From the NCBI RefSeq assembly GCF_000374425.1, contig NZ_KB894361.1, forward strand, positions 78,977 to 142,976: DNA of 64,000 bases, in the 5' to 3' direction. Source of the DNA: Acinetobacter tjernbergiae DSM 14971 = CIP 107465. GTDB lineage: Bacteria > Pseudomonadota > Gammaproteobacteria > Pseudomonadales > Moraxellaceae. Positions 8,153 through 16,842 of this stretch are shown one piece after another. The notes under the pieces are model-generated. The model was given only the letters and a program-made list of their open reading frames with translations, searched no databases and was not told where the DNA came from. The position numbers and the translations under genes were made by a program. Within the stretch, counting starts at the first letter, position 1, and every line of letters begins with the position of its first letter.

Positions 8153-8461
8153 ATGAACTTAGAACAACAGTTGATTGAACGTTTGCAAACTTTAGCACCT
8201 ACCCATCTTGAAGTTATCAATGAGTCGGCAGGGCATGGTGGTTATTTTCCTGGTAAAGAATCACACTTTAAAGTGATTGTAGTGAGTGATGAATTTCAGG
8301 GCTTACGTTTGGTACAGCGTCATCAAAAAATCTATGCTGTTGCGACTGAGTTAATGAATCCTGGGAAAATCCATGCTTTAGCGATTCATGCTTATGTGGC
8401 AAGTGAATGGCAAGGGCAAGCACCTGCAAGTCCTGAATGCGCGCATGCACCTAAAAGTTAA
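8153..8461 (+). CDS. BolA/IbaG-family protein
   Basis: A 102-residue BolA-like protein with the class II KH-like fold. ESAGHGGYFPGKESHFKVIVVS and the GKIHALAIHAYVASEW end are diagnostic. BolA proteins work with monothiol glutaredoxins in iron-sulphur trafficking and as stress-linked transcription factors. The C-terminal tail after SEW is short and low in complexity. The SirB2-like gene follows 9 bases later, suggesting a bicistronic unit. The family is clear; whether it is functionally BolA or IbaG is not. Confidence 0.92.
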   Translation: MNLEQQLIERLQTLAPTHLEVINESAGHGGYFPGKESHFKVIVVSDEFQGLRLVQRHQKIYAVATELMNPGKIHALAIHAYVASEWQGQAPASPECAHAPKS

Positions 8462-8470
8462 GGATTGATC

Positions 8471-8863
8471 ATGGACGCACATTTACTCACCAAAATTATT
8501 CACATGTCCGCAGTGAGCTTGTTGATCATTGCTTTTGTTCTCCGTGCAGCGACTTTATTTATAGGTGTGCAAAACCAACAACCCAATCCAAAGGGTTTTA
8601 AAGGTCTCGTCGGTTTACAACATTTGTCGCTGACCCTGATTATTTTGACAGGGGCTATTTTAGTCGTGATGAAGAACTTTGACGTAGCACCTTGGTTTTA
8701 TGCCAAAGTGATTTTGTTTTTTGTATTGTGGTCATCTTTGATCAAAACCTATAAAAAAGACAGCAGTGTGTTATTGCAACAGCGCCGTGCTGGTTTGTTG
8801 ATCGGTACAGTCGCATTGGCAGGTATTGTTGGCTTAGTGATTATTAAACCTGTTTTTGCGTAA
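8471..8863 (+). CDS. SirB2-like small membrane protein
   Basis: A 130-residue protein with four hydrophobic helices, a His in KIIHMSAVSLLIIAFVLR, and the QHLSLTLIILTGAI segment. This layout fits the SirB family (invasion gene expression up-regulator). ATG 8471 follows AAGGATTGATC and is preferred over the upstream TTG at 8465. Its function is not known with confidence even in well-studied species. It probably shares a transcript with bolA. Confidence 0.8.
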   Translation: MDAHLLTKIIHMSAVSLLIIAFVLRAATLFIGVQNQQPNPKGFKGLVGLQHLSLTLIILTGAILVVMKNFDVAPWFYAKVILFFVLWSSLIKTYKKDSSVLLQQRRAGLLIGTVALAGIVGLVIIKPVFA

Positions 8864-8902
8864 TTGTTTGACATTGTTTTAGTAATTGTTTTGGCACTAA
8901 GT

Positions 8903-8920
8903 TAAACTGCGTGCAGTTTA
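8903..8920. promoter_or_regulatory. palindrome ahead of parA
   Basis: TAAACTGC-GT-GCAGTTTA, perfect 8-base arms, 23 bases upstream of the parA ATG. No T-run follows, so it looks more like a protein site than a terminator. It does not match the parS consensus. Confidence 0.45.
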
Positions 8921-8943
8921 CAAAAATATTGTAGAGGGAAATC

Positions 8944-9786
8944 ATGTTAACTCGTGTGGTGTTTAACCAAAAAGGTGGTGTGGGGAAATCAAGTATTACA
9001 GTCAACTTAGCTGCAATTAGTGCTAAGCAAGGTTTAAGAACTTTGGTGATTGATCTTGATCCACAAGCAAACTCAAGCCAATACCTTTTAGGTGAAGATG
9101 CAACATATTCTGCGGATAAAGCCGCATTAGAGCCAAACATTGAGAATTTCTTTGATGATATTTTAGGCAGCACGCAGCAGAAGGGATTAATTAGTAATGC
9201 CATCGGTTCGATCCTAAAATCACCACGAGGCAAAGGTTTAGAGAGTTATGTTCACCGAACATCTTTTGAAAATTTAGATGTGATTCCTGCCAGCCCAAGC
9301 CTTGGTGCGCTAGAACATGCTTTAGAAAGCAAACATAAAATCTATAAATTGCGTGATTCGATTCAGTCACTCAGTGCGCGTTATGATCGTATTTTCATTG
9401 ATACGCCACCTGCATTTAATTTCTTTACCTTGTCTGCATTAATTTCCGCAGATCGTGTCTTGATTCCATTTGACTGTGATGTGTTTTCGAAACGTGCGTT
9501 ACAAACTTTGATTGAAAATGTACTCGAAACCCAAGATGATCATAATGATCGCTTAGAGATTGAGGGAATTGTTGTGAATCAATTCCAATCTCAGGCAAAA
9601 TTACCGCGTGAAGTGGTTCAACAATTAAAAGATGAAGGTTTACCTGTTTTAGCAAGCATGTTACCGCCATCGATATTGATGAAAGAATCACATCAAAAGA
9701 ATTTACCCCTGATTCATTTGGCATCAGAACATAAATTGACCTTGGCGTATGTCACTTTATTTGGTGAGATTGAATCAAAAAAATAA
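8944..9786 (+). CDS. ParA-family ATPase (orphan)
   Basis: A 280-residue deviant Walker ATPase. The N-terminus VVFNQKGGVGKSSITVNLAA gives the KGGxGKS motif, DLDPQANSS is the switch region, and IFIDTPPAFNFF is the Walker B region. ParA proteins bind DNA non-specifically and position plasmids, chromosomes or protein complexes. No ParB gene or parS site lies nearby; the next gene encodes a lipoprotein. It is therefore probably a cargo-positioning ParA rather than the chromosomal Soj of the parAB pair. Confidence 0.9.
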   Translation: MLTRVVFNQKGGVGKSSITVNLAAISAKQGLRTLVIDLDPQANSSQYLLGEDATYSADKAALEPNIENFFDDILGSTQQKGLISNAIGSILKSPRGKGLESYVHRTSFENLDVIPASPSLGALEHALESKHKIYKLRDSIQSLSARYDRIFIDTPPAFNFFTLSALISADRVLIPFDCDVFSKRALQTLIENVLETQDDHNDRLEIEGIVVNQFQSQAKLPREVVQQLKDEGLPVLASMLPPSILMKESHQKNLPLIHLASEHKLTLAYVTLFGEIESKK

Positions 9787-9795
9787 GAGAATCTT

Positions 9796-10188
9796 ATGAA
9801 ACGCTTATATTGGATGCCTGTGTTAGCACTCAGTATGTTATTGGGTGCTTGCGCATCGACGGTTAAACCCGCTTATGTTTCACCAACCCAATACCAAGCT
9901 TTAAACTGTCAACAGTTGCAAGCAGAGTATAATCGTATTCAACAATACATCGAGAATGGTGTGCAACCAGCGAAGCGTACAGGCGTTGGTGTCGGTGTTG
10001 GGCTCGGCGGCGGTTGGGCGAGAGGTGGTGGTTGGGGAATTTCCCCAACAATTTCAGTGAATATGGGGCAGTCGATGAATACCAAGAATACTGAACTTGC
10101 CAACCTACTCGGTCAGCAAGACGCAATTGTCCAAGCTGCACAGTTCAAAGGTTGTCCAATGCTTATCAAGCAGCGTCCAAAATCATAA
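9796..10188 (+). CDS. small lipoprotein with glycine-rich centre
   Basis: 130 residues. The signal peptide ends in the lipobox LLGAC (Cys19), predicting an outer- or inner-membrane lipoprotein. The middle is Gly/Trp-rich (VGVGLGGGWARGGGWG), and a QLQAEYNRIQQYIE helix precedes it. It starts 9 bases after parA, so the two are probably co-transcribed. No specific family is recognised and no function is claimed. Confidence 0.8.
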   Translation: MKRLYWMPVLALSMLLGACASTVKPAYVSPTQYQALNCQQLQAEYNRIQQYIENGVQPAKRTGVGVGVGLGGGWARGGGWGISPTISVNMGQSMNTKNTELANLLGQQDAIVQAAQFKGCPMLIKQRPKS

Positions 10189-10197
10189 GTCAAAAGA

Positions 10198-10234
10198 GAT
10201 ATATCACTGTTGATGATTACAGTGATATATCACT
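10198..10234. repeat. hairpin and double palindrome after the parA unit
   Basis: GATATATCACTGT/ACAGTGATATATC form a 13-bp stem with an 8-base loop. The right arm lies in the perfect palindrome AGTGATATATCACT (10221-10234), and the left arm is a near copy. No clear T-run follows, so the site may be a protein operator as much as a terminator. Confidence 0.5.
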
Positions 10235-10397
10235 AAATATTAGCAAAATGTTTCAACCTATTTTAATAAAAATCAATCATTTGAATTTTTGGCTGTACGG
10301 TATTCTTTGATTTTTACGTACAGGTATTCCCTCTGAAATTTTATTTTTACGCCAAATTCGTTTAAGGTGGCGACCTATATAGTGGTTCGGTATCTTT

Positions 10398-10988
10398 ATG
10401 ATTGACAGTTGGTTTTTTGTTTTGGCGATGTTGGCAGTGTTACTTATTCCAGGTCCAAGCAATGCTTTACTCGCGAGCGCAACACATCAACACGGACTAT
10501 TTAAAACCATGATTTTTATCCCCGTTGAATGGTTGGGATATGTATATGGCATCAGTTTATGGTCACTGTTTATTCATCTATTTGAACCGATTTGGTCAGC
10601 CATTGATGTAATTTTGCATACAGGCAGTTTGGTTTATGTACTTTGGATGGCATTTCATCTATGGAAACGTTCACACTTACAACAATATGATCAACGTCAT
10701 CAACAGATCAGAAAAGCACAGTTGTTTGTCTCGACGCTCAAAAATCCTAAAACAGTACTTTTGGCTGCGGGTATTTTTCCCACTGAAACGTGGAACTCGA
10801 TTGAGAATGCAGGATTGGTTTTTACAGTCTTTAGTTTACTGCTTGTACCCGTGAGTATTTTTTGGATGCTATTTGGGCGTGCATTGCTGACTGGTAGTTC
10901 GCATCGAATCAAAGCCGACCATTTATATAAAGGGTCGGCAATGTTACTGTTGGCTTGTATGTTACCGATGATTTTTCGTTTATTTTAA
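10398..10988 (+). CDS. LysE-family exporter
   Basis: A 196-residue inner-membrane protein with about six hydrophobic helices. The LIPGPSNALLASA motif near residue 20 and the LKNPKTVLLAAGIFP loop are the two conserved LysE/RhtB signatures. Members export amino acids or related small compounds by proton exchange. The ribosome site is weak (GGTATC). It is convergent with the DedA gene, with only 7 bases between stops. The substrate is unknown. Confidence 0.87.
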   Translation: MIDSWFFVLAMLAVLLIPGPSNALLASATHQHGLFKTMIFIPVEWLGYVYGISLWSLFIHLFEPIWSAIDVILHTGSLVYVLWMAFHLWKRSHLQQYDQRHQQIRKAQLFVSTLKNPKTVLLAAGIFPTETWNSIENAGLVFTVFSLLLVPVSIFWMLFGRALLTGSSHRIKADHLYKGSAMLLLACMLPMIFRLF

Positions 10989-10995
10989 TCGAAGC

Positions 10996-11634
10996 TTATT
11001 TGGTTTTGCGCTCATTTAATTTTTGGCGAATAAAACCAATAATGCCCGGTAAGATACTGATGATAATGATGCCAAAAATTAAATGGGTGAAGTTATCTTT
11101 GACGATTGGCATATTACCAAAAATATAGCCTAGCGTAATAAATGATGCGATCCAACACAAAGCACCAATCACATTATAGGTCAGGAAAAACTTATAATTC
11201 ATGCTACCTGCACCTGCGACAAATGGTGCAAATGTTCGTGCAAAGGGAACAAAGCGAGCAAAAATAATGGTTTTACCGCCATGACGTTGAAAGAATTGCT
11301 GTGTTTTGAGTAAATGTTGTTTATTGATAAAACGAGAGTTGGTTTCAAATACTCGCGGGCCAATATAACGTCCGATGTGATAATTTACGGTGTCGCCTAA
11401 GACTGCTGCAATAAATAATAAAACCCCGAGTACCCATGGATCCATTGCACCAGTTGATGCTGCAAGCGCACCCGCAGCAAATAATAAGCTATCCCCTGGT
11501 AAAAAGGGCATCACCACTAAGCCAGTTTCAACAAAGATAATTAAAAATAAAATGGCATAAATCCATACACCATAATTGCGAATAAATTCTAAAAGATGTT
11601 CGTCAACGTGCAGAATAAAATCAATGAGTTCCAT
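10996..11634 (-). CDS. DedA-family membrane protein
   Basis: 212 residues with the DedA/VTT core: FVETGLVVMPFLPGDSLLFA, the GDTVNYHIGRYIG loop and the FARFVPFARTFAPFVAGAG motif with its essential arginines. DedA proteins are proton-driven flippases or transporters, known for undecaprenyl-phosphate or phospholipid recycling and for effects on cell division and antibiotic tolerance. The length and motifs resemble E. coli YqjA/YghB. The lipid substrate here is inferred only from the family. Confidence 0.92.
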   Translation of the reverse strand: MELIDFILHVDEHLLEFIRNYGVWIYAILFLIIFVETGLVVMPFLPGDSLLFAAGALAASTGAMDPWVLGVLLFIAAVLGDTVNYHIGRYIGPRVFETNSRFINKQHLLKTQQFFQRHGGKTIIFARFVPFARTFAPFVAGAGSMNYKFFLTYNVIGALCWIASFITLGYIFGNMPIVKDNFTHLIFGIIIISILPGIIGFIRQKLNERKTK

Positions 11635-11870
11635 GAAGGTGTTAACAGTATAAATTTGAGCTAAATCCTAGCAGTGCAACTATAGAATGTCAGTATAAAA
11701 TGCAAATTAATTGGTAACTTTACATGATGGGATTATATATTTTTTGAGCAGATTGCAATGTGATTTTGTTGCAAATATGGAACGATGTATTCACAAATCT
11801 AGTGTTTATTGCAAAATAAAAGATACATAAACTATTCCTATGTTAAAAAATAAACAGTGTGGAACCAATC

Positions 11871-12293
11871 ATGTTTAATCCGAATGTTGTTGTAAAAAAT
11901 ATCGTAACGCAATCAGGTGTCGAAAATATTGTGACACTGGTTGCTCGTATCTTAATGGCTTATATTTTTATTATCGCAGGTTGGGGTAAGTTAACTGCGT
12001 ATGGCGCAACTGCTGGTTATATGGAGTCAATGGGAGTGCCAGCTGTATTGTTACCTGTAACGATTTTGGTTGAGTTTGGTGGTGGTCTAGCCTTGTTATT
12101 TGGTTTCCAAGCACGTTTTGCAGCATTTGGTTTGGGTGTTTTTAGCATCATTACCGCATTTATCTTTCATGGTGCGGATGATCAAATGCAACACATTAAC
12201 TTCATGAAAAACTTAGCCATGTCGGGTGGTTTATTTTACTTAATGTTGCATGGTGCAGGTCGCTTGAGTCTAGATCATGTGATTGAAAAATAA
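11871..12293 (+). CDS. DoxX-family membrane protein
   Basis: 140 residues, four hydrophobic helices, with the DoxX signature ARILMAYIFIIAGWGKLTAY near the N-terminus and VEFGGGLALLFGFQAR in the middle. ATG 11871, with GGAACC upstream, is chosen over an in-frame GTG at 11859. Such small membrane proteins are widespread and often linked to redox stress. Function unknown beyond the family. A clear terminator follows, so it is monocistronic. Confidence 0.87.
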   Translation: MFNPNVVVKNIVTQSGVENIVTLVARILMAYIFIIAGWGKLTAYGATAGYMESMGVPAVLLPVTILVEFGGGLALLFGFQARFAAFGLGVFSIITAFIFHGADDQMQHINFMKNLAMSGGLFYLMLHGAGRLSLDHVIEK

Positions 12294-12308
12294 AAATCAT
12301 TTGAATTG

Positions 12309-12334
12309 CCCCCGCTTTGATCAGCGGGTTTTTT
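12309..12334 (+). terminator. terminator of the DoxX gene
   Basis: CCCGCT/AGCGGG stem with a 6-base loop, followed by six T. Confidence 0.88.
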
Positions 12335-12436
12335 GTATGCGTGTTAACAAAATTTACTGTTTATTACAAACTGAAGCCGACACCATGGCTTATTTCTGCT
12401 TAGATCATAAGAGGTTAAGACAGAATGGAATATACA

Positions 12437-12805
12437 ATGAAAAAAATGATGATGAGTTGTGGCATTGTGGTGCTAACAGGATTATCAACGTTCACATGGG
12501 CGGGTAAGGATGACCATGTTCTTGTTCAAGAGGCAGCAAAGCATGTGGTCACTGTGAGTCAGGTGGCTAAGTTAGCTGATGAAACCGGTGTGACACTTAC
12601 GGGGCAGATTACCAAGCATTTGCAAAGTGATCATTACGAATTTAAAGATCAGAGTGGCACGATTAGCATTGAAGTTGATGATGATATTTGGCGTAAAGCA
12701 GGCTTGAAAGTCGGTGATCATGTTCGCTTAGTGGGAGAGGTAGATACTCATCGTCACAAGCCAACCGATATTGAGGTCATCAAAATTGAAAAGCAGATGC
12801 ACTAG
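12437..12805 (+). CDS. YgiW/YdeI-type periplasmic OB-fold (BOF) stress protein
   Basis: 122 residues. A signal peptide begins MKKMMMSCGIVVLTG and is cleaved after TWA. The mature part is an OB-fold: VTLTGQITKHL, YEFKDQSGTISIEVDDDIW and VRLVGEVDTHR. BOF proteins lack the nucleic-acid-binding face and are linked to peroxide, cadmium and cationic peptide tolerance. ATG 12437 (GGAA seven bases upstream) is chosen over ATG 12425. Monocistronic. Confidence 0.88.
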   Translation: MKKMMMSCGIVVLTGLSTFTWAGKDDHVLVQEAAKHVVTVSQVAKLADETGVTLTGQITKHLQSDHYEFKDQSGTISIEVDDDIWRKAGLKVGDHVRLVGEVDTHRHKPTDIEVIKIEKQMH

Positions 12806-12812
12806 TCATAAA

Positions 12813-12840
12813 AAACAAGGAAGCCGAAGCTTCCTTGTTT
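12813..12840. terminator. bidirectional terminator between ygiW-like and DUF445 genes
   Basis: 12-bp stem AAACAAGGAAGC/GCTTCCTTGTTT with a CGAA loop, A-run on one side and T-run on the other, between convergent genes. Confidence 0.88.
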
Positions 12841-12858
12841 GATTTTGATAGTATTGCT

Positions 12859-14097
12859 TTAGAGCATAAAGTGAATTTGCATTTCCCCAACAAGAAAACC
12901 AAGTGCTGCGCCCACAAGAATCAATGACCATTCATCTTCTTTAAATGCAGGACGGAGCATGCCTTCAAATTCTTCGGGGCTCAACTTCTGCATTCGTTCG
13001 ACTAAGGTATTACGAACATTCATGGCATCTTCAGCATAAGACTCTACATAACGCATGGTTTCTGGAAGTTGCTTTAAAATACGCTCTGCAACTTCTGCTT
13101 TCAGATTTTGGTATTTTTCCCCACCAATCGCATAAACAACCAGTGGACGAACAATACCTGCCTGTAAATCAATCTCTTGCTTGACTTGGCGGCTGACAAG
13201 TTCGATCACTCTATCTGAATGAGTTCCAGAAAAAAGTTCTTCCATCATATTGCGTGATGTAAGTAGTTGCTTGGAAATTAAGGCTGCATAATCAGCTGCA
13301 ACTTCATTTTGACGTTTGATGAATAAACCTTGCCACGTATAACCCAATACCTTTTTGGGATACAGTGGTCTAAACATCATTTGTAGAGCCATCCAGTCAC
13401 TGAAAAAGCCAACAAATCCACCAAACATTGGCAGCATCCAAGGATATTTCCCTTGAGTGACTACCCAACACAACATTTGCACCACACCAATAGCGAAGCC
13501 AAAGACAAAGCCGACGTTACTAAAGAATTTAAACTCTTGTTTGCCGACTTTTTTGAAAATTTCATTGAGCAGACGTTTATCTTTGAGGAGATTGCTAATC
13601 ACCATATGTTTGATATCGAAGTACTTGGAAACATCCTTTTGTACCTCAGTCATAATATGTTCAACAATCTCGGGTGCTTTGGTTTGAACGCGTTTAATCA
13701 ATTTCTGACGAGCAAACTCAGGCATGCCTTCCCATAAACCCGGCTGATATTGTTGCGCAACTTCACGGGTAATGTCTTCGGCAGCAGCCATTAATGGTTT
13801 TTCAATTTCTTTAGCAATACGTTTTGGATCAAGTCTGGCAAAAATTTCTTCAGGTTTGATCAGCTTGGAAGTCATCAACTCAACGGCTATGGTTGCCATC
13901 TTTTCCGCTTTGCGGGGGACGATTCCTTGCCATCCTAGTGGGAGACCAAATAACTTTAACCCCTTGAATTCAAGTGGTGCAAACATCATTTGAATGGCAA
14001 TGACTTTGGTCACATAGCCAATAAAACCACTAATAAACGGGATTGAAATATATAACCAGAAATTCTGTTGAAAATCCGCAATCATTTCTTGAAACAT
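12859..14097 (-). CDS. DUF445-family membrane protein
   Basis: 412 residues. Hydrophobic helices lie at the N-terminus (ISIPFISGFIGYVTKVIAIQ), around residues 195-240 (FVFGFAIGVVQMLCW, then GGFVGFFSDWMALQMMFRPL), and at the very C-terminus (LILVGAALGFLVGEMQIHF). The duplicated GxxTxxxAIQMMFxP-type motif is the mark of DUF445. Helical, partly amphipathic segments lie between. The family's role is unknown; a membrane-associated scaffold is plausible from the layout only. Confidence 0.88.
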   Translation of the reverse strand: MFQEMIADFQQNFWLYISIPFISGFIGYVTKVIAIQMMFAPLEFKGLKLFGLPLGWQGIVPRKAEKMATIAVELMTSKLIKPEEIFARLDPKRIAKEIEKPLMAAAEDITREVAQQYQPGLWEGMPEFARQKLIKRVQTKAPEIVEHIMTEVQKDVSKYFDIKHMVISNLLKDKRLLNEIFKKVGKQEFKFFSNVGFVFGFAIGVVQMLCWVVTQGKYPWMLPMFGGFVGFFSDWMALQMMFRPLYPKKVLGYTWQGLFIKRQNEVAADYAALISKQLLTSRNMMEELFSGTHSDRVIELVSRQVKQEIDLQAGIVRPLVVYAIGGEKYQNLKAEVAERILKQLPETMRYVESYAEDAMNVRNTLVERMQKLSPEEFEGMLRPAFKEDEWSLILVGAALGFLVGEMQIHFML

Positions 14098-14532
14098 TAT
14101 TTTATTGGTCCTTCAAGTCCTAATTGTTGCTCGTGATAAAGGGCAAGCCATAGATGATAGTGAAATATTTTAGGATATTGGCAGATTACCAATATCTTTT
14201 AGGCTTTTAGTTACCTTTTAATTGTCCTTTTTCCAAGGATAGTGCAGCTGCACAAAAAGGAAACGATAGTGACGATTGAATACCTTTCCATGGTAATTCA
14301 CCTTTTCGACTCATCATCTTAGCACCAAATTTTTGTTTTGTGTTGAGCAGAATGGGCAAGATTTTTTGATTTCATTCTCTTTTATAGGGGGCATGTTGCG
14401 TAATTTTAGTTTAAATATCAGTGCTTATTGATAAGCGATGTTAAAAAGTAAGATAGATGATGAATTGCGATGCGCCAAAGTGTGAAAAATGTTAGAATAT
14501 GGCGCTTAATTCATTTGCCTTTCTGATTAGCT
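14098..14532. other. 435-bp intergenic region between DUF445 gene and guaA
   Basis: No convincing ORF. It holds a perfect 12-base palindrome GTGCAGCTGCAC at 14242-14253, nested between CCTTTTT and AAAAAGG arms that could extend it into a stem-loop. A -10-like TAGAAT at 14493-14498 sits about 35 bases before the guaA ATG. No riboswitch pattern that I recognise. Confidence 0.5.
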
Positions 14533-16101
14533 ATGACGACCAATACTCAAATTACTGAAGATCGCATCCTTATTTTGGATTTCGGCTCTCAATATAGCCA
14601 GCTGATTGCACGTCGTGTGCGTGAAGCAGGTGTCTACTCTGAAATGTATGCATACGATATGTCTGAAGAAGATATTCGTGCATTTAATCCGAACGGGATT
14701 ATTTTGTCAGGTGGCCCTGAAAGCGTACATGAAGAAGGTAGTCCGCGTGCGCCTCAGTTAGTATTTGAATTAGGCGTACCTGTTTTAGGTATTTGCTATG
14801 GTTTACAAACCATGTCTGAGCAATTAGGCGGTAAAGTAGAGCCAGGCACAGTACATGAATTTGGTTATGCTGCTGTTGATGTATTGGTTCGTGATCAATT
14901 GTTGGGTGATCTCAATGATGGTGACAACAAGCTCAATGTTTGGATGAGTCATGGCGATAAAGTCAGTGTGATTCCAGAAGGTTTCTCTGTTACTGCAAGT
15001 ACACCAAGCTGTCCATTTGCCGCAGTAAGTGATGAAGCACGCCGTTTCTATGGTGTTCAATTCCATCCTGAAGTGACACATACAGCGAAAGGTGCTGAGT
15101 TATTATCTAACTTTGTTCACAATATTTGTGGATGTCGTAATCTTTGGAATTCTGAAAACATCATCGACTTACGTGTTGAACAATTACGTGAGCAAATTGG
15201 CGATCAAAAAGTTCTGTTAGGTCTTTCTGGTGGTGTTGATTCTTCTGTTGTTGCTGCACTTTTACACCGTGCGATTGGCGATCAGTTGACTTGCGTATTT
15301 GTAGACAATGGTTTGCTTCGTTTAAACGAAGGTGAACAAGTGATGGACATGTTTGCGAAAAACATGGGTATCCGTGTGATTCGTGCTGATGCTGAAGAGC
15401 GCTTCTTAACTGCGCTTGCAGGTGAAGTTGATCCTGAGAAGAAACGTAAAATTATTGGTCGTGAATTCATCGAAGTGTTTGCTGAAGAAGCACGTAAGCT
15501 TGATGGCGTAAACTTCCTTGCTCAAGGTACGATTTACCCAGATGTGATCGAATCTGCTGCAACTAAAAATGGTAAAGCACATGTGATTAAATCACACCAT
15601 AACGTGGGTGGTTTACCAGAAGATTTAGCTTTTGAATTGGTTGAGCCAATTCGTGACTTGTTTAAAGATGAAGTACGCCGTTTAGGAACGACACTCGGTC
15701 TTCCATTCGAAATGCTTTATCGTCATCCATTCCCAGGTCCAGGTTTGGGCGTGCGTATCTTGGGTGAAGTGAAAAAAGAATATGCTGATATTCTTCGTCT
15801 TGCGGATGACATCTTTATGCAAGAGCTTCGTGCAAGTGGTTGGTACGACAAAACTGCGCAAGCATTTGCGGTATTCCAACCTGTTAAATCGGTGGGTGTT
15901 GTTGGTGATGGTCGCCGTTATGCATGGGTGATTGCGCTTCGTGCGGTTGAAACGGTTGACTTTATGACAGCGCGTTTCGCTCATTTACCGTATGACTTAG
16001 TTGATAAAATCTCAACGCGTATCATGAACGAAATCAAAGATGTTTCTCGTGTGGTGTATGATGTGTCATCTAAGCCACCAGCAACGATTGAATGGGAATA
16101 A
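14533..16101 (+). CDS. guaA: GMP synthase (glutamine-hydrolysing)
   Basis: Cytosolic enzyme making GMP from XMP, ATP and glutamine. The 522 residues are standard length. The class I amidotransferase half carries the nucleophile Cys88 in GICYGLQ and His178/Glu180 in FHPEVTH. The ATP pyrophosphatase half carries the PP-loop LSGGVDSS (231-238) and the dimerisation C-terminus ending [10 protein letters not shown]. It stands alone here, without guaB, and ends in a strong terminator. Confidence 0.99.
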   Translation: MTTNTQITEDRILILDFGSQYSQLIARRVREAGVYSEMYAYDMSEEDIRAFNPNGIILSGGPESVHEEGSPRAPQLVFELGVPVLGICYGLQTMSEQLGGKVEPGTVHEFGYAAVDVLVRDQLLGDLNDGDNKLNVWMSHGDKVSVIPEGFSVTASTPSCPFAAVSDEARRFYGVQFHPEVTHTAKGAELLSNFVHNICGCRNLWNSENIIDLRVEQLREQIGDQKVLLGLSGGVDSSVVAALLHRAIGDQLTCVFVDNGLLRLNEGEQVMDMFAKNMGIRVIRADAEERFLTALAGEVDPEKKRKIIGREFIEVFAEEARKLDGVNFLAQGTIYPDVIESAATKNGKAHVIKSHHNVGGLPEDLAFELVEPIRDLFKDEVRRLGTTLGLPFEMLYRHPFPGPGLGVRILGEVKKEYADILRLADDIFMQELRASGWYDKTAQAFAVFQPVKSVGVVGDGRRYAWVIALRAVETVDFMTARFAHLPYDLVDKISTRIMNEIKDVSRVVYDVSSKPPATIEWE

Positions 16102-16124
16102 TTTTCCCCTGTTAGTTGGTAAAG

Positions 16125-16152
16125 AAAAGGACGCGTTAGCGTCCTTTTTTAT
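16125..16152 (+). terminator. terminator of guaA
   Basis: AAAAGGACGC/GCGTCCTTTT stem, GTTA loop, T-run. Confidence 0.9.
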
Positions 16153-16267
16153 TACTTAACGATTTTAATAATAGTGAATATATTAGCTCAAGGAACTGTA
16201 TATAGAGGGTTGAATATAATATTTTATATGCTGGATTGGTTTTACCTAATTTTAAGGTCTAAAGGTT

Positions 16268-16612
16268 ATGCCACTATTAAATGAAATAAGAACCAAAATT
16301 GAAAGAGATTTCCATAGACAACTACCAGATATATATTTTGAATTATTAAAATTTTCAAATGGTTTTTTATTTGAAAGTGGCGTAGTTATTTATTCTCCTG
16401 ATGAGGTTTTTGAAAGAAATCAAACTTTTGAAGTACAAAAGTATGCTGAAGATTATTTAGCTATAGGTGTTGATAGTGGTGGAATATCAATTCTTATACC
16501 ATTTCTAGGGACGGGTGTTTTTATCGTAGATCAAGGCAGCATGGATCCTAATGACATGAGTAAAATTAGTGATTCCTTAATGAACTGGTTTAAAGCTGGA
16601 TGCCAAATTTAG
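16268..16612 (+). CDS. SMI1/KNR4 (SUKH)-family protein, orphan immunity-like
   Basis: 114 residues with the SUKH layout: an N-terminal helix ending in LPDIYFELLKFSNG, the E/D-rich middle (VVIYSPDEVFERN), AIGVDSGGISILIPF, and a short C-terminus. SUKH proteins are commonly immunity proteins for polymorphic toxins and are often carried as stand-alone cargo. AAAGG precedes the ATG. No toxin gene lies nearby. The AT-rich codons and flanking direct repeats suggest horizontal acquisition. Family assignment is by pattern recognition and is fairly, not fully, sure. Confidence 0.75.
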   Translation: MPLLNEIRTKIERDFHRQLPDIYFELLKFSNGFLFESGVVIYSPDEVFERNQTFEVQKYAEDYLAIGVDSGGISILIPFLGTGVFIVDQGSMDPNDMSKISDSLMNWFKAGCQI

Positions 16613-16677
16613 CTTTTGGCAAATGAATTTTAAATGAGAGAAATAAAACAAGGTTAGTTTTATGAGAATAGTTTTTT

Positions 16678-16701
16678 AAGAGTGCTTGAACACTCTTTTT
16701 T
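16678..16701 (+). terminator. terminator of the SUKH gene
   Basis: AAGAGTG/CACTCTT stem with CTTGAA loop and T-run, overlapping the second copy of the 17-bp repeat. Confidence 0.82.
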
Positions 16702-16762
16702 ATTACTTAACTTTCCTCCTGAAAAATAAATAATTCATTAAATATCAGAATCTTAAAATTTA

Positions 16763-16808
16763 AAGATATATCTTAACTTGCTATAAGATTGTTTAAGATA
16801 TATCTTAA
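16763..16808. promoter_or_regulatory. paired operator palindromes of the PadR gene
   Basis: AAGATATATCTT at 16763-16774 and TTAAGATATATCTTAA at 16793-16808 share the same 12-base core, with centres 32 bases (about three helical turns) apart. A -10-like TATAAG (16782-16787) lies between them, so two dimers could clamp the promoter. Autoregulation by the adjacent PadR protein is inferred. Confidence 0.7.
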
Positions 16809-16842
16809 TATACATAAATTGTGCAATATGAGAAAAATAAAG

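Larger units (their letters stand above)
16144..16711. repeat. 17-bp direct repeats flanking the SUKH gene
   Basis: CTTTTTTATTACTTAAC occurs at 16144-16160, on the guaA terminator tail, and again, identical, at 16695-16711 on the tail of the next terminator. The 551-bp offset contains exactly one gene with its own terminator. This fits insertion or duplication through short homology at terminator tails. The interval between them is visibly more AT-rich than guaA. Confidence 0.75.

Noticed and set aside
8903..8920. Palindrome before parA as a parS site
   Set aside because: It does not match the conserved TGTTTCACGTGAAACA form.
12283..12507. 74-codon ORF between DoxX and YgiW-type genes
   Set aside because: It runs through the DoxX terminator and the YgiW-type start, and has no ribosome site or family features.
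16144..16711. 17-bp repeats as a phage or integron attachment site
   Set aside because: No integrase, recombinase or tRNA is at the site; terminator-tail homology explains it more simply.
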